A stretch of 56,010 nucleotides of DNA from Bacteroidales bacterium (GCA_025210735.1 JAOARD010000004.1:1-56010); one strand, 5' to 3'; positions 16,184 to 25,062 are shown, numbered from the stretch's first letter. Translations and numbers: made by a program. The notes: generated by a model not told the origin, from the sequence alone.

Positions 16184-16768
16184 ATGGTTAAGAAGAAAAA
16201 TAAAAAAGATATTGAAGATCAGGTTGAAGAGAAAGAGCCTGTAACAACAGAGGAGACAGAAAACACTGCTGAAGCAAATGAAGAAAAAGCAGAGGAGAAA
16301 GAGGAGGTAAAAACGGAGCCAGAAGTTGTTGAGGTAAATGTAGATTTTAAAGATAGATATATCAGATTATCAGCAGATTTTGACAATTATCGTAAGCGTA
16401 CTCTTAAAGAGAAAATGGATCTTATGAACAATGCTGGAGAGGGTATCATAAAGGATATTCTTCCGGTTTTTGATGATTTTGAGAGAGCCATGACTGCTAT
16501 GAAATTTGATGAATCTAATCCTGATAGTAAAGCCAATAAAGAAGGTATAGATATTATCTATAATAAGTTTAAAGACTTTCTTAAAGGAAAGGGAGTAAGT
16601 CAGATAGAGGCAAAGAACAAAGAGTTTGATACTGATATTCACGAAGCTATAACAAAGATTCCTGCACCAACACCAGAGCTGAAAGGAAAAATTGTTGATG
16701 TTATTGAGAATGGTTACGAACTTAACGGTAAAGTTGTTAGATACGCAAAAGTTGTTATAGGCGAATAG
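16184..16768 (+). CDS. grpE: Nucleotide exchange factor GrpE
   Basis: 194 aa. A highly charged, Lys/Glu-rich disordered N-terminus (about 1-55) is followed by the long coiled-coil dimerisation helix (about 55-130, including DFDNYRKRTLKEK and ILPVFDDFERAM) and a C-terminal beta domain (VSQIEAKNKEFDTDIHEAI, VVRYAKVVIGE). It exchanges ADP for ATP on DnaK in the cytoplasmic Hsp70 cycle. dnaJ follows after 15 bp, so they form one operon; dnaK is not in the window. Confidence 0.96.
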   Translation: MVKKKNKKDIEDQVEEKEPVTTEETENTAEANEEKAEEKEEVKTEPEVVEVNVDFKDRYIRLSADFDNYRKRTLKEKMDLMNNAGEGIIKDILPVFDDFERAMTAMKFDESNPDSKANKEGIDIIYNKFKDFLKGKGVSQIEAKNKEFDTDIHEAITKIPAPTPELKGKIVDVIENGYELNGKVVRYAKVVIGE

Positions 16769-16783
16769 CCTTAATTTTTTATT

Positions 16784-17941
16784 ATGGCAAAAAGAGATTA
16801 TTACGAGGTTCTTGGTGTTCAGAAGAATGCTACTGCCGATGAGATAAAGAAAGCCTATAGGAAGAAGGCTATACAATATCATCCGGATAAAAATCCGGAT
16901 AACGCAGAGGCTGAGGAGATGTTTAAAGAAGCTGCTGAAGCATATGAAGTGCTAAGTAACTCAGACAAACGTGCCAGATACGATCAGTTTGGTCATGCCG
17001 GAATGGGCGGAGCTGCTGGTGGCGGTGGCGGTTTTGGTGGATTCAGCGATATTGAAGACATCTTTTCGCAATTTGGCGATATATTTGGTGGTCATTTTGG
17101 ATTCGGTGGTTTTGGAGGCGGCGGATCAAGAGGACAATCAAGACGTGTTAATAAAGGATCTAATCTGCGCATAAAGGTTAAACTTGATCTTGAAGAGATA
17201 TACAGAGGAGCTGAAAAGAAGATAAAAGTTAACAAATATATCAAGTGTGATTCGTGTGACGGATCGGGAGCAGAAGGAAATAGTTCTCATAGTACATGTA
17301 CTACATGTAATGGCTCAGGTCAGGTTATAAGAGTACAGAATACCATACTTGGTCAGATGCAAACATCATCTACATGTCCTACATGTAATGGTGATGGAAA
17401 AATTATTAAGAACAAATGTAAAAAGTGTTCTGGTGAAGGAATAGTAAAAGGAGAAGAGGTTCTTGATATACATATCCCGGCTGGAGTTGCTGAAGGAATG
17501 CAGATGTCTGTATCCGGAAAAGGTAATGCTGCACGACGTGGTGGTATAAATGGCGATCTGCTTGTGGTTATAGAAGAAAAACCGCATCCTGAACTTGTAC
17601 GCGATGGAAATGATCTTATTTATAGCTTGTATATAAGTGTATCTGAAGCTGCAATAGGTGGTCAGGTTGAGATTCCAACTGTAGATGGAAAGGTTAAGAT
17701 TAAGCTTGAATCAGGAACACAACCGGGTAAGATATTACGTTTAAGAGGTAAAGGAGTGCCTGATGTAAACGGGTACGGAAGAGGTGATTTATTGGTAAAT
17801 ATTAATGTATGGATTCCTAAGAAACTATCTTCTGAAGAGAAGAAGATTTTAGAGAAGCTTGCAGCAAGTGATAACTTTAAGCCTAATCCGGACAATACAG
17901 ATAAAAACTTCTTTCAACGAATGAAAAGTTTTTTTGAATAA
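16784..17941 (+). CDS. dnaJ: Chaperone protein DnaJ
   Basis: 385 aa. J domain at 1-70 with the HPD tripeptide at 33-35; Gly/Phe-rich linker about 75-120; zinc-finger domain with four CxxCxGxG motifs ([32 protein letters not shown]); then the two beta-sandwich client-binding domains. Stimulates DnaK ATPase and delivers unfolded clients. Full-length and canonical. Operon with grpE, ended by the terminator at 17951-17984. Confidence 0.97.
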   Translation: MAKRDYYEVLGVQKNATADEIKKAYRKKAIQYHPDKNPDNAEAEEMFKEAAEAYEVLSNSDKRARYDQFGHAGMGGAAGGGGGFGGFSDIEDIFSQFGDIFGGHFGFGGFGGGGSRGQSRRVNKGSNLRIKVKLDLEEIYRGAEKKIKVNKYIKCDSCDGSGAEGNSSHSTCTTCNGSGQVIRVQNTILGQMQTSSTCPTCNGDGKIIKNKCKKCSGEGIVKGEEVLDIHIPAGVAEGMQMSVSGKGNAARRGGINGDLLVVIEEKPHPELVRDGNDLIYSLYISVSEAAIGGQVEIPTVDGKVKIKLESGTQPGKILRLRGKGVPDVNGYGRGDLLVNINVWIPKKLSSEEKKILEKLAASDNFKPNPDNTDKNFFQRMKSFFE

Positions 17942-17950
17942 AATATTATA

Positions 17951-17984
17951 AAGGGAGTTGCAATTTGCAACTCTCTTTTTTTTT
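17951..17984 (+). terminator. Intrinsic terminator of grpE-dnaJ
   Basis: 8-bp stem gagttgca / tgcaactc (17955-17962 and 17966-17973) with a 3-nt loop, flanked by aaggga and a run of about nine T. Ten bp after the dnaJ stop. Confidence 0.9.
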
Positions 17985-18242
17985 AACCCTCCTGTATATA
18001 GATACCATATTATTGCTATATAATAGATTTGTTTTTTATAAATGCTAAATAATATCCAGTATAAAGTCTTTGATATTAACATCTGAATATGTTATCTATT
18101 CTGATACAGTTACTTGTTCTTAAGTGGTTCGATGTCTGTAATATATGTTGTCATTATAAATTAAATTTCTGTTTAGATATACATAATGTTATGCTTAGGC
18201 TGTAACAGTGATTCTGTAATAGTTTTTTCACCATTTTAGGCT

Positions 18243-18274
18243 ATTGACATAGCTGAATTTTGCCAATAAATTTG
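18243..18274 (+). promoter_or_regulatory. Promoter of the flavodoxin gene
   Basis: ATTG at 18243-18246, a 20-bp spacer, and TAAATTTG at 18267-18274 (exact -7 consensus). Predicted leader about 35 nt. No obvious Fur-box palindrome was seen by eye. Confidence 0.65.
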
Positions 18275-18314
18275 CAGTGTAAGTTTATTTAGAATTAATT
18301 AAAATAGATTCAAA

Positions 18315-18815
18315 ATGGGAAATACACTAATATTGTATGGTTCTACAACTGGTAATACAGAGAAAGTAGCAGGTTTAATATCTTCAAATATTGACAATTC
18401 AGAAATAGCAAGAGTTGAGGAATTTGACTTTTCGTCAATTGGTAGTTACGATAATATTATCATAGGTAGTTCTACATGGGGAATAGGTGATCTTCAGGAC
18501 GATTGGGAAGGTGCACTTTCAGACCTTAAAAATGCAGACCTTTCAGGTAAAAAAATCTCATTCTTTGGATTAGGTGATGCAGAGTCGTATCCGGATTCAT
18601 TTGTAGATGCAATAGGTATAATATATAAAGATATTGAAGGTAGCGGAGCTTCATTTGTTGGTAAAACGCCGGCTTCTGAAATAGAGTTTGATGCTTCAGT
18701 AGCTGTAGTTGACGATCATTTTATAGGACTGGTAATAGATGAGGATAATCAGTCAAATGAAACTGAGTCAAGAGTTAAAGAGTGGTGTGGTCAGCTTAAG
18801 CAAGAATTAAATTAG
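18315..18815 (+). CDS. Flavodoxin (long-chain)
   Basis: 166 aa. Phosphate-binding loop YGSTTGNTEKVA (8-19) for FMN; GSSTWGIGDLQDDWEG (about 51-66) with the isoalloxazine-stacking Trp; and FFGLGDAESYPDSFVDAIG. The 20-residue insertion typical of long-chain flavodoxins is present. Acidic low-potential FMN electron carrier that can replace ferredoxin when iron is scarce. It is followed by its own terminator and then by the DUF2023 gene, a recurrent neighbour of flavodoxin. Cytoplasmic. Confidence 0.95.
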   Translation: MGNTLILYGSTTGNTEKVAGLISSNIDNSEIARVEEFDFSSIGSYDNIIIGSSTWGIGDLQDDWEGALSDLKNADLSGKKISFFGLGDAESYPDSFVDAIGIIYKDIEGSGASFVGKTPASEIEFDASVAVVDDHFIGLVIDEDNQSNETESRVKEWCGQLKQELN

Positions 18816-18853
18816 AATATTCCTGACAGTATATTGATTGATAACAATTAGAT

Positions 18854-18890
18854 AAGGTAGCATTGTGTAGTGGCAACTGCTACCTTTCTT
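18854..18890 (+). terminator. Intrinsic terminator of the flavodoxin gene
   Basis: 9-bp stem aaggtagca / tgctacctt (18854-18862 and 18878-18886) with a 15-nt loop, followed by tctttat. Could act as an attenuator for the DUF2023 gene that begins 32 bp further on. Confidence 0.7.
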
Positions 18891-18917
18891 TATATAAACA
18901 TATAACTTGAATAGAAT

Positions 18918-19247
18918 ATGAAGGTATTTTGTCATCATATATATGAGTATAAAAAGGGGATACGAAAACTTATATTACATACATTGTCGGCAGACTATCG
19001 TGAGGTTGTTGAACAGAAGTTATTGGTTAACGGGATATCATACACAATACAGGTTGTAAATGATAGTAAGATAAATGTATTTTTTGGAGCAGATGAGTGT
19101 ATCAGAGTAATCGATACATTTGTGCATAAATCGTTAACAAATCTTACCCCTGAAGAGGATTTTATATTAGGAACACTGTTGGGTTATGATGCATTGCAGC
19201 AGTGTAAGAGGTATAATAAGAAAAGAAAAGAGATACTGATTGCATAA
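18918..19247 (+). CDS. DUF2023 family protein
   Basis: 109 aa. Starts MKVFCHHIYEYKKGIRKLIL, the characteristic DUF2023 N-terminus with a Cys-His-His cluster at 5-7; GADECIRVIDTF and LTPEEDFILGTLLGYDALQQC follow. Members are small soluble proteins of unknown function, repeatedly encoded next to flavodoxin in anaerobes and epsilonproteobacteria. The Cys5/His6/His7 cluster could be a metal or redox site, but this is inference. The stop codon lies in a 12-bp hairpin shared with the convergent gene. Confidence 0.85.
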   Translation: MKVFCHHIYEYKKGIRKLILHTLSADYREVVEQKLLVNGISYTIQVVNDSKINVFFGADECIRVIDTFVHKSLTNLTPEEDFILGTLLGYDALQQCKRYNKKRKEILIA

Positions 19248-19263
19248 AGTGTATGCAATCAGT
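19235..19263. terminator. 12-bp hairpin between convergent genes
   Basis: Perfect stem actgattgcata / tatgcaatcagt (19235-19246 and 19252-19263), 5-nt loop. The stop codon of DUF2023 is inside; tails are A-rich on the plus side and modestly T-rich on the minus side. Probable bidirectional terminator. Confidence 0.6.
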
Positions 19264-19273
19264 AAAATAATAT

Positions 19274-19900
19274 CTATACAGACTTCTTAAAGGTATTGTT
19301 CTCTCTTTTAAAGCCCAGTTTTTTCATATAGGTAATATGCTTTTTGTCATTGGTTGTACATGTAACAGTATCTACACCAATCTTCTTAAATAATTCACTA
19401 TCGGCATACAAGAATCTGCCAAGCTTCATATCTCTGTACTGTGGTAAAGCAAAATCAGCCACAATATTTATACTTTTGTCACTCTTTTTTCCTATAAAAA
19501 AACCTGCCGGATTCATATCGCTGAGCAGCATATAGCAGTGAGTGTTACTGTCATCGTTGGTATTATAATCGCTGAATATATTGTTAAGTTCCTCATTAAA
19601 CATACTTCTGAACTCAGCCAGATACATGTCATCACTGTTAACCTTAATAACCTTTATTGTACTTTTCTGATTATATAACTTGATCAGATAATATGTGTCG
19701 ATAATAATTATGAATCCGTTTACAGCAGCAACCGGCCATGCACCAATTATTACAGCATATGTTGTGAAAAGGATTGCACCGAATAAATTATACCATCTTA
19801 ATTTAAGAATAGAGCTCATTACCAAACTTACAGCAACTGTAATAGAGGCAAGATAACCCACCCACTCAATAGCAGGAATAGAAGATAAAAAATCTATCAT
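19274..19900 (-). CDS. YgjV-like membrane protein fused to a GNAT-like acetyltransferase domain
   Basis: 208 aa from the ATG at 19898-19900; an in-frame ATG at 19990 would add 30 residues not expected in the family. Residues about 10-80 form three hydrophobic segments with EWVGYLASITVAVSLVMSSI, KLRWYNLFGAILFTTYAVI and WPVAAVNGFIIIIDTYYLIKL, a pattern of the YgjV-type inner-membrane family. Residues about 90-205 resemble a GNAT N-acetyltransferase: ADFALPQYRDMKLGRFLYAD (motif A acetyl-CoA loop, though the usual QxxGxG/A is degenerate) and TNDKKHITYMKKLGFKRENN. It could modify a substrate at the cytoplasmic membrane face. Target unknown. It lies 101 bp after cysQ, probably the last gene of that run. 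Confidence 0.72.
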   Translation of the reverse strand: MIDFLSSIPAIEWVGYLASITVAVSLVMSSILKLRWYNLFGAILFTTYAVIIGAWPVAAVNGFIIIIDTYYLIKLYNQKSTIKVIKVNSDDMYLAEFRSMFNEELNNIFSDYNTNDDSNTHCYMLLSDMNPAGFFIGKKSDKSINIVADFALPQYRDMKLGRFLYADSELFKKIGVDTVTCTTNDKKHITYMKKLGFKRENNTFKKSV

Positions 19901-20001
19901 TTTGTTAATTGTTTTATTAAAAATTGATAAAAGGGTAGCAAAAATAGAGATATTAACTAAATAACCAATATTATATATGCTTTTTAACACATAACGTGTA
20001 A

Positions 20002-20772
20002 CTATTCTCTGGTAACTACAAAATGAGGGTTAAGTAAGTTCTCTTTATTGTATATAAGATTATTGCCATCTGTTTTAACAACTGTGCACCCTGCGTATTT
20101 TGCAATTGCATGTCCTGCACCGGTATCCCATTCCATTGTAGGTCCTAGTCTGGGGTAAAATGTAGCATTCCCTTCGGCCATTAAACAGAACTTTAGTGAA
20201 CTACCAACAGAAACAATCTCGTACTCTTTGTCTTTCAAATAATTTTTTATGAACTGTGATGTTTCTTCATTTTTGTGTGATCTGCTACCCACAACAATAT
20301 TGCGCTCTTCATTTTTTATAGGAAGTGGAGTTCCATTAGTTATATCAATATTATACCAGTCAGTTATATTCTCGAATTTTCTTGAACCTGTATCTTTTGA
20401 TCCGATATAGAGCGTTTTTTTAACAGGAACATATATTATTCCCATAACAGGAGTTCCTTTCTCAATCAGGGCTATATTTATAGTAAACTCACCATTCTTT
20501 TTAATAAACTCTTTAGTACCATCAATGGGATCAATAAGCCAGAACTGTTCCCACTCTTTTCTTATATCAAAAGGAATCTCTTTACCCTCCTCACTTAGTA
20601 TTGGAATTCTTGTACTTTTAAGTCCATCTGTAATTATCTTATTAGATGCTTTATCGGCTTCAGTAAGCGGAGAACTATCTTGTTTATATTCTATACTTAA
20701 ATTGTCTGAATTGTAGAACTCAAGTGTTTTTAAGCCGGCACTAATAGCCAGCTTTATAGCAATATTTATCAT
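20002..20772 (-). CDS. cysQ: 3'(2'),5'-bisphosphate nucleotidase CysQ
   Basis: 256 aa. Inositol-monophosphatase fold with the three metal motifs: PILSEEG (57-63), WLIDPIDGTKEFIKKNGEFT (78-97) and MEWDTGAGHAIAKYAGC near the C-terminus. Dephosphorylates PAP (adenosine 3',5'-bisphosphate) to AMP with Mg2+, removing the by-product of sulfate assimilation and sulfotransfer. The adjacent SLC13 permease (10 bp upstream) fits a sulfate-uptake context, but no cysD/N/C/H is in the window. Cytoplasmic. Confidence 0.93.
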   Translation of the reverse strand: MINIAIKLAISAGLKTLEFYNSDNLSIEYKQDSSPLTEADKASNKIITDGLKSTRIPILSEEGKEIPFDIRKEWEQFWLIDPIDGTKEFIKKNGEFTINIALIEKGTPVMGIIYVPVKKTLYIGSKDTGSRKFENITDWYNIDITNGTPLPIKNEERNIVVGSRSHKNEETSQFIKNYLKDKEYEIVSVGSSLKFCLMAEGNATFYPRLGPTMEWDTGAGHAIAKYAGCTVVKTDGNNLIYNKENLLNPHFVVTRE

Positions 20773-20782
20773 TGTTAATAGT

Positions 20783-22552
20783 TTAAAAATACATTAGCGA
20801 TAGGATAGATACTGTAACAATCATATATATGATTGTAAGTGGAAATCCTATCTTAAAGAAATCTTTAAATGTATAATGTCCGGGACCATATACCATTAAA
20901 TTGGTTTGGTAACCAATAGGAGTCATAAAGTTTGCTGCGGCAGCAAATGCAACAACCAGAACAAATGGTAACGGATTTAAACCCATATCTCTTGCCATTG
21001 TAACGGCAATTGGGAATATTATTGCAACAGCGGCTTTGTTTGTTATGTATGCTGCAAGAATAGCCGTGATAAAATATATTCCGGATAACAGACCAATTTT
21101 ACCCAAAGGCAGAAATACTGTAATAATAAAATCAGACAGTAAACGTGCTGCACCTGATTTCATCATAGCTGTGCCCAGAGCCAGTGCCATTACAATAATC
21201 AGAGCAAGGTCATAGTCAATCTTTTTGGGCAGATCTTTTGGGTTTGTAACACCCATTGCCAACAGTATAAGAATAAGTATTATCAGCCCTGTAAATAGAG
21301 GGAAGACGTTTATTGCACTCAAAAAGATGGCAAGAAAAGTACCTCCAAAAATAGTAACAAGTTTATACCACTCAATCTTATGAAAATCTTTAACCTTACT
21401 TATAAAGTAGAAATCTCTTGAATCTGATGAAATACTATCAAAATTAACACCGGTGAATAACAGAAGAACATCACCGGCTTTAAGTTTCATAGTCTCTATT
21501 TTACCTGTAATTCTGGCTCCGTTACGGTGAATTGCAATAACAGCAGAGTCAAATTTACCTCTGAAATTAGATTCTCGTACAGTTTTATTTATAAGGGTAG
21601 AATTATGTGATATAACAATCTCAACCACCTCTGTATGCTTCTTTTTATTGAGCATACCAACAGTTGGCAGAGTTAATCCACTATCAGATTTCACCAAATC
21701 GGCAATAGTATCCGTTTGTCCGGCAAAGAATATAATGTCTTTCTCAGCCAAAACGAAATCAGAACCAACCGATGGCAGAGTTATACCATTTCTTATAACC
21801 TCAATAATATATAAACCATCAATGTTGGCAATACCTGACTGTTCAATTGTTTTGCCAATCAGATTTGAATTTTGTCTTACCTCTGCCTCAAGAATGTATT
21901 GTCTGCGGTTCATCTTAAACTCTGTCATAGGGTCAGCTTTTGCTGACAGAAGTTTGTCTCCGAATAACAAAAGAAAAGCAAAACCAATAACAATCATAGG
22001 TATTCCAACCCAAGCAAAGTCAAACAGATTCAGTTCCGGTAAATCTGGAATTATCTTCTGATCAACAACAAGGCCGTTTACAATAAGGTTTGTTGATGTT
22101 CCTATAAGTGTTGCAGTACCACCAAGTATTGCAGCAAACGATAATGGAATGAGAAGTTTTGATGGCGATATATGATTTTTCTTACACCATGTGTTTACAT
22201 ATGGCATCATTACAGCAACCAGAGGAGTATTATTCAAAAATGCTGAAAAAGCTGATACCAGAATTATCATTCTGCTCATAAACCCCCGGTATCCTCTGGC
22301 ATTTCTGAAAATACGATCGAATATAACCTCAATCATACCTGTTTGCCTGATAATTTCGCCCATTAGTAGCAGCAAAATTATAACCGCTATCTGTTCGTTA
22401 GCAAAACCACTAAGAATCTCTTTTGGTGTAAGAATACCAAATACACCAAGAGCAGTTACGCCAATCATAAATGTGAATGCGGCACCCAGCCACTCATTAT
22501 ATAAAACTACAAGAATAAAAACAAGTACAACAAATACTAAAAAAAGATCCAT
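20783..22552 (-). CDS. SLC13-family permease with two RCK_C (TrkA-C) domains
   Basis: 589 aa with about 11-13 membrane segments in two halves. The N-terminal half has NNTPLVAVMMPYV, a DASS/SLC13 signature, and GTATLIGTSTNLIVNG. The middle cytoplasmic part has two RCK_C regulatory domains (about 215-285 and 305-375). The C-terminal half repeats the pair: NKAAVAIIFPIAVTMA and NFMTPIGYQTNLMVYGPG. Related bacterial proteins next to cysQ take up sulfate coupled to Na+; the pairing here supports sulfate, though dicarboxylates are the alternative. Operon with cysQ. Confidence 0.9.
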   Translation of the reverse strand: MDLFLVFVVLVFILVVLYNEWLGAAFTFMIGVTALGVFGILTPKEILSGFANEQIAVIILLLLMGEIIRQTGMIEVIFDRIFRNARGYRGFMSRMIILVSAFSAFLNNTPLVAVMMPYVNTWCKKNHISPSKLLIPLSFAAILGGTATLIGTSTNLIVNGLVVDQKIIPDLPELNLFDFAWVGIPMIVIGFAFLLLFGDKLLSAKADPMTEFKMNRRQYILEAEVRQNSNLIGKTIEQSGIANIDGLYIIEVIRNGITLPSVGSDFVLAEKDIIFFAGQTDTIADLVKSDSGLTLPTVGMLNKKKHTEVVEIVISHNSTLINKTVRESNFRGKFDSAVIAIHRNGARITGKIETMKLKAGDVLLLFTGVNFDSISSDSRDFYFISKVKDFHKIEWYKLVTIFGGTFLAIFLSAINVFPLFTGLIILILILLAMGVTNPKDLPKKIDYDLALIIVMALALGTAMMKSGAARLLSDFIITVFLPLGKIGLLSGIYFITAILAAYITNKAAVAIIFPIAVTMARDMGLNPLPFVLVVAFAAAANFMTPIGYQTNLMVYGPGHYTFKDFFKIGFPLTIIYMIVTVSILSLMYF

Positions 22553-22568
22553 ACTGTATTTTAAGATG

Positions 22569-22988
22569 TTAGAATTTGAGTCTCATATCAAGTGCTTTAT
22601 CTCTTACAATCCAGCAATTTAGATTACACTCACCCTCTAAATTGTATGACTTCATTGTTGTCCCGTCTACAGCGTTAATTATTCTGTTTCCACTAATGTA
22701 TTTAACCATAATAGTATACCTTATATCAAGGCTAAGATCTTTTTTGAATTTACCTACCTGTGTAGTATCTCTCGAAATAATATTCTTTTCAACCGGATCG
22801 CCCTTATATATTGTAATGGGCACTCTCTTGTTTTGGCTGTTTATTGTAATGTCTAAAGTCAGCTCACCTTTGCTTGGTTCAGATAGTTTACACTCTGAGC
22901 AATCAACCTCAGATGCCCATGTAAACTTATCTTCGCAGCTTTGCAGAGTAAAAATGATCGGGATCAGATATATTAATATTCGCTTCAT
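22569..22988 (-). CDS. Small putative lipoprotein, cysteine-rich
   Basis: 139 aa from the ATG at 22986-22988; the longer in-frame start at 23030 is rejected because the type II signal peptide KRILIYLIPIIFTLQSC begins at the inner Met. Lipobox LQSC with lipidated Cys at about 18. The mature part contains DCSECKLSEPSKGELTL and GECNLNCWIV, so four or more further cysteines that could bond as pairs. Beta-strand-rich. Family not recognised. Sits 45 bp after the ankyrin/barrel gene and 16 bp before the SLC13 gene on the minus strand, so likely co-transcribed. Confidence 0.75.
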   Translation of the reverse strand: MKRILIYLIPIIFTLQSCEDKFTWASEVDCSECKLSEPSKGELTLDITINSQNKRVPITIYKGDPVEKNIISRDTTQVGKFKKDLSLDIRYTIMVKYISGNRIINAVDGTTMKSYNLEGECNLNCWIVRDKALDMRLKF

Positions 22989-23033
22989 CTGTTTATTTCT
23001 TTTTAAGGTTGTTTGAAACCTGCATAACAACCA

Positions 23034-24446
23034 TTAATTTTTTATCATTTTCTGCCACTTAATACGCTCTTTCTTAATTCTGTTTTTGTTTATGTAGAAT
23101 GGAGCATATATACTAATAGAGAACTTGTTTTCTGATAAATTATCTTTATAGTCCAGATAGTTGTACTCTATTTTTATACCTGCAATTTTACCTTTGTAAT
23201 GAATACCTGCTTTTGGAGATAAATAGAACTCGCTGTCTGGTTTACTACTGATACCACGATATTTTCCAAATCCGTATACCCCATTTACACCGACAAAAAG
23301 TTTCAGATGAGCCCAGAATTTACTCCTGAAAATGGTGAAATCTTTTGCCATGCCAACCTGAAATATGTTTTTTCTTTCGCGATACTGAAAGAATGTATTG
23401 TTGCCTGCTTCAACAAGTACTCTTTTGTACGTTGGTTCAGTAAGATATGCAATATCAAACATTAACCCATATTTAGATTCGTATGCCCCAACAAACGCAC
23501 CAATTGCAAAATTGTCAGCACTCCATAAGGTTTGTGCTCCTGCATGAGCAGTTAAGAAAACAGGATAAGGATTAAATCTGGCTCCGTTGTTTCTCAAAAA
23601 TCTTTTTATATCATTACTATTGTTGATTCTTGATATCAATAGCGGAGTAATTCCTGCTCCTGATACATGATTTCTTGAAGTATCAATTTTATATACCTTT
23701 TTTACTATCTGAATATTTTTTCCATTAACTGCATATTGCAGTAGAGAGTAACCCTGTTTTGATATTGTTGCACTGTTTTTTTCTGTATTCAGTATATCAA
23801 ATATATCTTCGTTACCGCTATTTGCTGACATCATAAGAGGAGTGATACCATTGTTGTTAGCAATATCAACTTTTGCACCATATAGAGTAAGTAGCTGAAT
23901 ATTTTTTAGGTTACCATATTCAGCGGCTACTAACAGGGGTGTGTTACCTTTATTGTCGGTTTCATTTACTTTTGAGCCAGCATCAATAAGTGTTTGTAAA
24001 ATATCCGAATCATTTATAATTGCAGCATAGTGTAGGGGTGTTGCACCATGTTTATCTTTTATGAGTACAGTACCTTTATACTGAGCAATAATTTTAATAA
24101 TTTTATGCCTTTTAGTTCTTACAGCTGCATGCAGAGCAGTAATTCCGTTTTTTGATTTAACAAAAACATCGGCATTGTAATTTAACAGAGCTTTTACAAT
24201 TTCTGTATGACCATTTTGTGCAGCATACATTAATGGTGTAACGCCTTGTCTGTCGTTTATATTCGGACTGTATCCCTGTTCAAGAATAATATTCACATCG
24301 TCAATATCACCATCTTCTGATGCTTTAAGAAGTATCTTTTTGTATATCTTCTCTTCTTCTGATATTTGCGAAAATATGTCCTGAGTAGATACCAAAAAAG
24401 ATACAATTGTCGCGATGCATATTATTTTTGTATAGTAAATCCTCAT
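23034..24446 (-). CDS. Exported ankyrin-repeat protein with C-terminal outer-membrane-barrel-like domain
   Basis: 470 aa. Signal peptide at 1-27 (ending TQDIFSQ). About eight ankyrin repeats at 30-285, e.g. VTPLMYAAQNGHTEIVKALL, ITALHAAVRTKRHKIIKII and ATPLHYAAIINDSDILQTLI, with canonical TPLxxAA helices. The last 180 residues switch to alternating aromatic/hydrophobic strands (FLTAHAGAQTLWSADNFAIG, FWAHLKLFVGVNGVYGFGKY, IAGIKIEYNYLDY, NKFSISIYAPFY) like a small outer-membrane beta-barrel, followed by a basic 15-residue tail. Ankyrin repeats facing the periplasm attached to a barrel is uncommon. Role unknown. First gene of the minus-strand run towards cysQ. Confidence 0.8.
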   Translation of the reverse strand: MRIYYTKIICIATIVSFLVSTQDIFSQISEEEKIYKKILLKASEDGDIDDVNIILEQGYSPNINDRQGVTPLMYAAQNGHTEIVKALLNYNADVFVKSKNGITALHAAVRTKRHKIIKIIAQYKGTVLIKDKHGATPLHYAAIINDSDILQTLIDAGSKVNETDNKGNTPLLVAAEYGNLKNIQLLTLYGAKVDIANNNGITPLMMSANSGNEDIFDILNTEKNSATISKQGYSLLQYAVNGKNIQIVKKVYKIDTSRNHVSGAGITPLLISRINNSNDIKRFLRNNGARFNPYPVFLTAHAGAQTLWSADNFAIGAFVGAYESKYGLMFDIAYLTEPTYKRVLVEAGNNTFFQYRERKNIFQVGMAKDFTIFRSKFWAHLKLFVGVNGVYGFGKYRGISSKPDSEFYLSPKAGIHYKGKIAGIKIEYNYLDYKDNLSENKFSISIYAPFYINKNRIKKERIKWQKMIKN

Positions 24447-24524
24447 ATTATTGGTTGCTGATATTTTACTTAAATATCGGAAAATAAATTTTTTTATTGT
24501 TAATAATGATACAGATATTAAATA

Positions 24525-24550
24525 AAAAATCCGGTTTAAACCGGATTTTT
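24525..24550. terminator. 26-bp perfect palindrome, intrinsic terminator
   Basis: aaaaatccggttt (24525-24537) directly followed by its complement (24538-24550): with A- and T-tracts at the ends it works as a terminator in both directions. It ends the upstream minus-strand gene (stop at 24570). Confidence 0.8.
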
Positions 24551-24569
24551 GTAAAAGTAAAACAATTTA

Positions 24570-25004
24570 TTATTCTTTCAAACCAAACATTATTGCTACG
24601 CACCCCTTCATTTTTACATTATCGTCATTATCTTCCAGAACCTTTATAGAGATTATTATTTGTTGGGTTCCGTCAATTGTGAAATCCCATGTGGGACTGA
24701 AGTCATTATCCCGGTTTGAGTAAAGAACTTCGCGGTTTTCATTTTTTATAACAAACTCAACACCTACCAACGATTTTTCAGCGCATATTGCAATGCGATA
24801 CTCTTGTCCTGTATAAAAGGTTTTATACAATTCAGCTTTTTCACCTTCTGACAGCACTGCAACATTATAATTGCCATCGTGCCAATAAGGTTTAAGAAGA
24901 GGTTTACATGATTTTTTGGCAAACTCTTTACACTGTCCAGATACAATTGTTGTGTGAAGTAATGCTAAAAAGATAATAATTACAGATCTATATATACTTT
25001 TCAT
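24570..25004 (-). CDS. Small secreted protein of unknown family
   Basis: 144 aa from the ATG at 25002-25004; an ATG six codons earlier is possible, but the signal peptide KSIYRSVIIIFLALLHTTIV starts here. The mature part begins QCKEFAKKSCKPLLKPYWHDG, with paired Cys, then GEKAELYKTFYTGQEYRIAIC, WDFTIDGTQQIIISIKV and MKGCVAIMFGLKE. Mostly beta strands, possibly a galactose-binding/jelly-roll-like fold, but not assigned. The stop is just upstream of the terminator at 24525. Likely an operon with the lipoprotein at 25063-25968. Confidence 0.72.
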   Translation of the reverse strand: MKSIYRSVIIIFLALLHTTIVSGQCKEFAKKSCKPLLKPYWHDGNYNVAVLSEGEKAELYKTFYTGQEYRIAICAEKSLVGVEFVIKNENREVLYSNRDNDFSPTWDFTIDGTQQIIISIKVLEDNDDNVKMKGCVAIMFGLKE

Positions 25005-25062
25005 AGGATTTTCATTTTTCATTTGCAGAATTATACGACATAGTTTTCATTGTTGGAGTTAT

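Larger units (their letters stand above)
17942..18314. other. 373-bp intergenic region between dnaJ and flavodoxin
   Basis: Begins with the dnaJ terminator and ends with the flavodoxin promoter (18243-18274). The middle 240 bp is AT-rich with no convincing gene; a 38-codon plus-strand frame near 18089 has no recognisable features and is probably chance. Confidence 0.5.

Noticed and set aside
16370..16882. 170-codon minus-strand frame antisense to grpE and dnaJ
   Set aside because: It overlaps two canonical chaperone genes; its Leu/Phe/Cys-rich translation is a mirror of the grpE codons.
18089..18205. 38-codon frame upstream of flavodoxin
   Set aside because: Cys/Leu-rich random-like translation, no start signal context and it lies upstream of the mapped promoter consensus.
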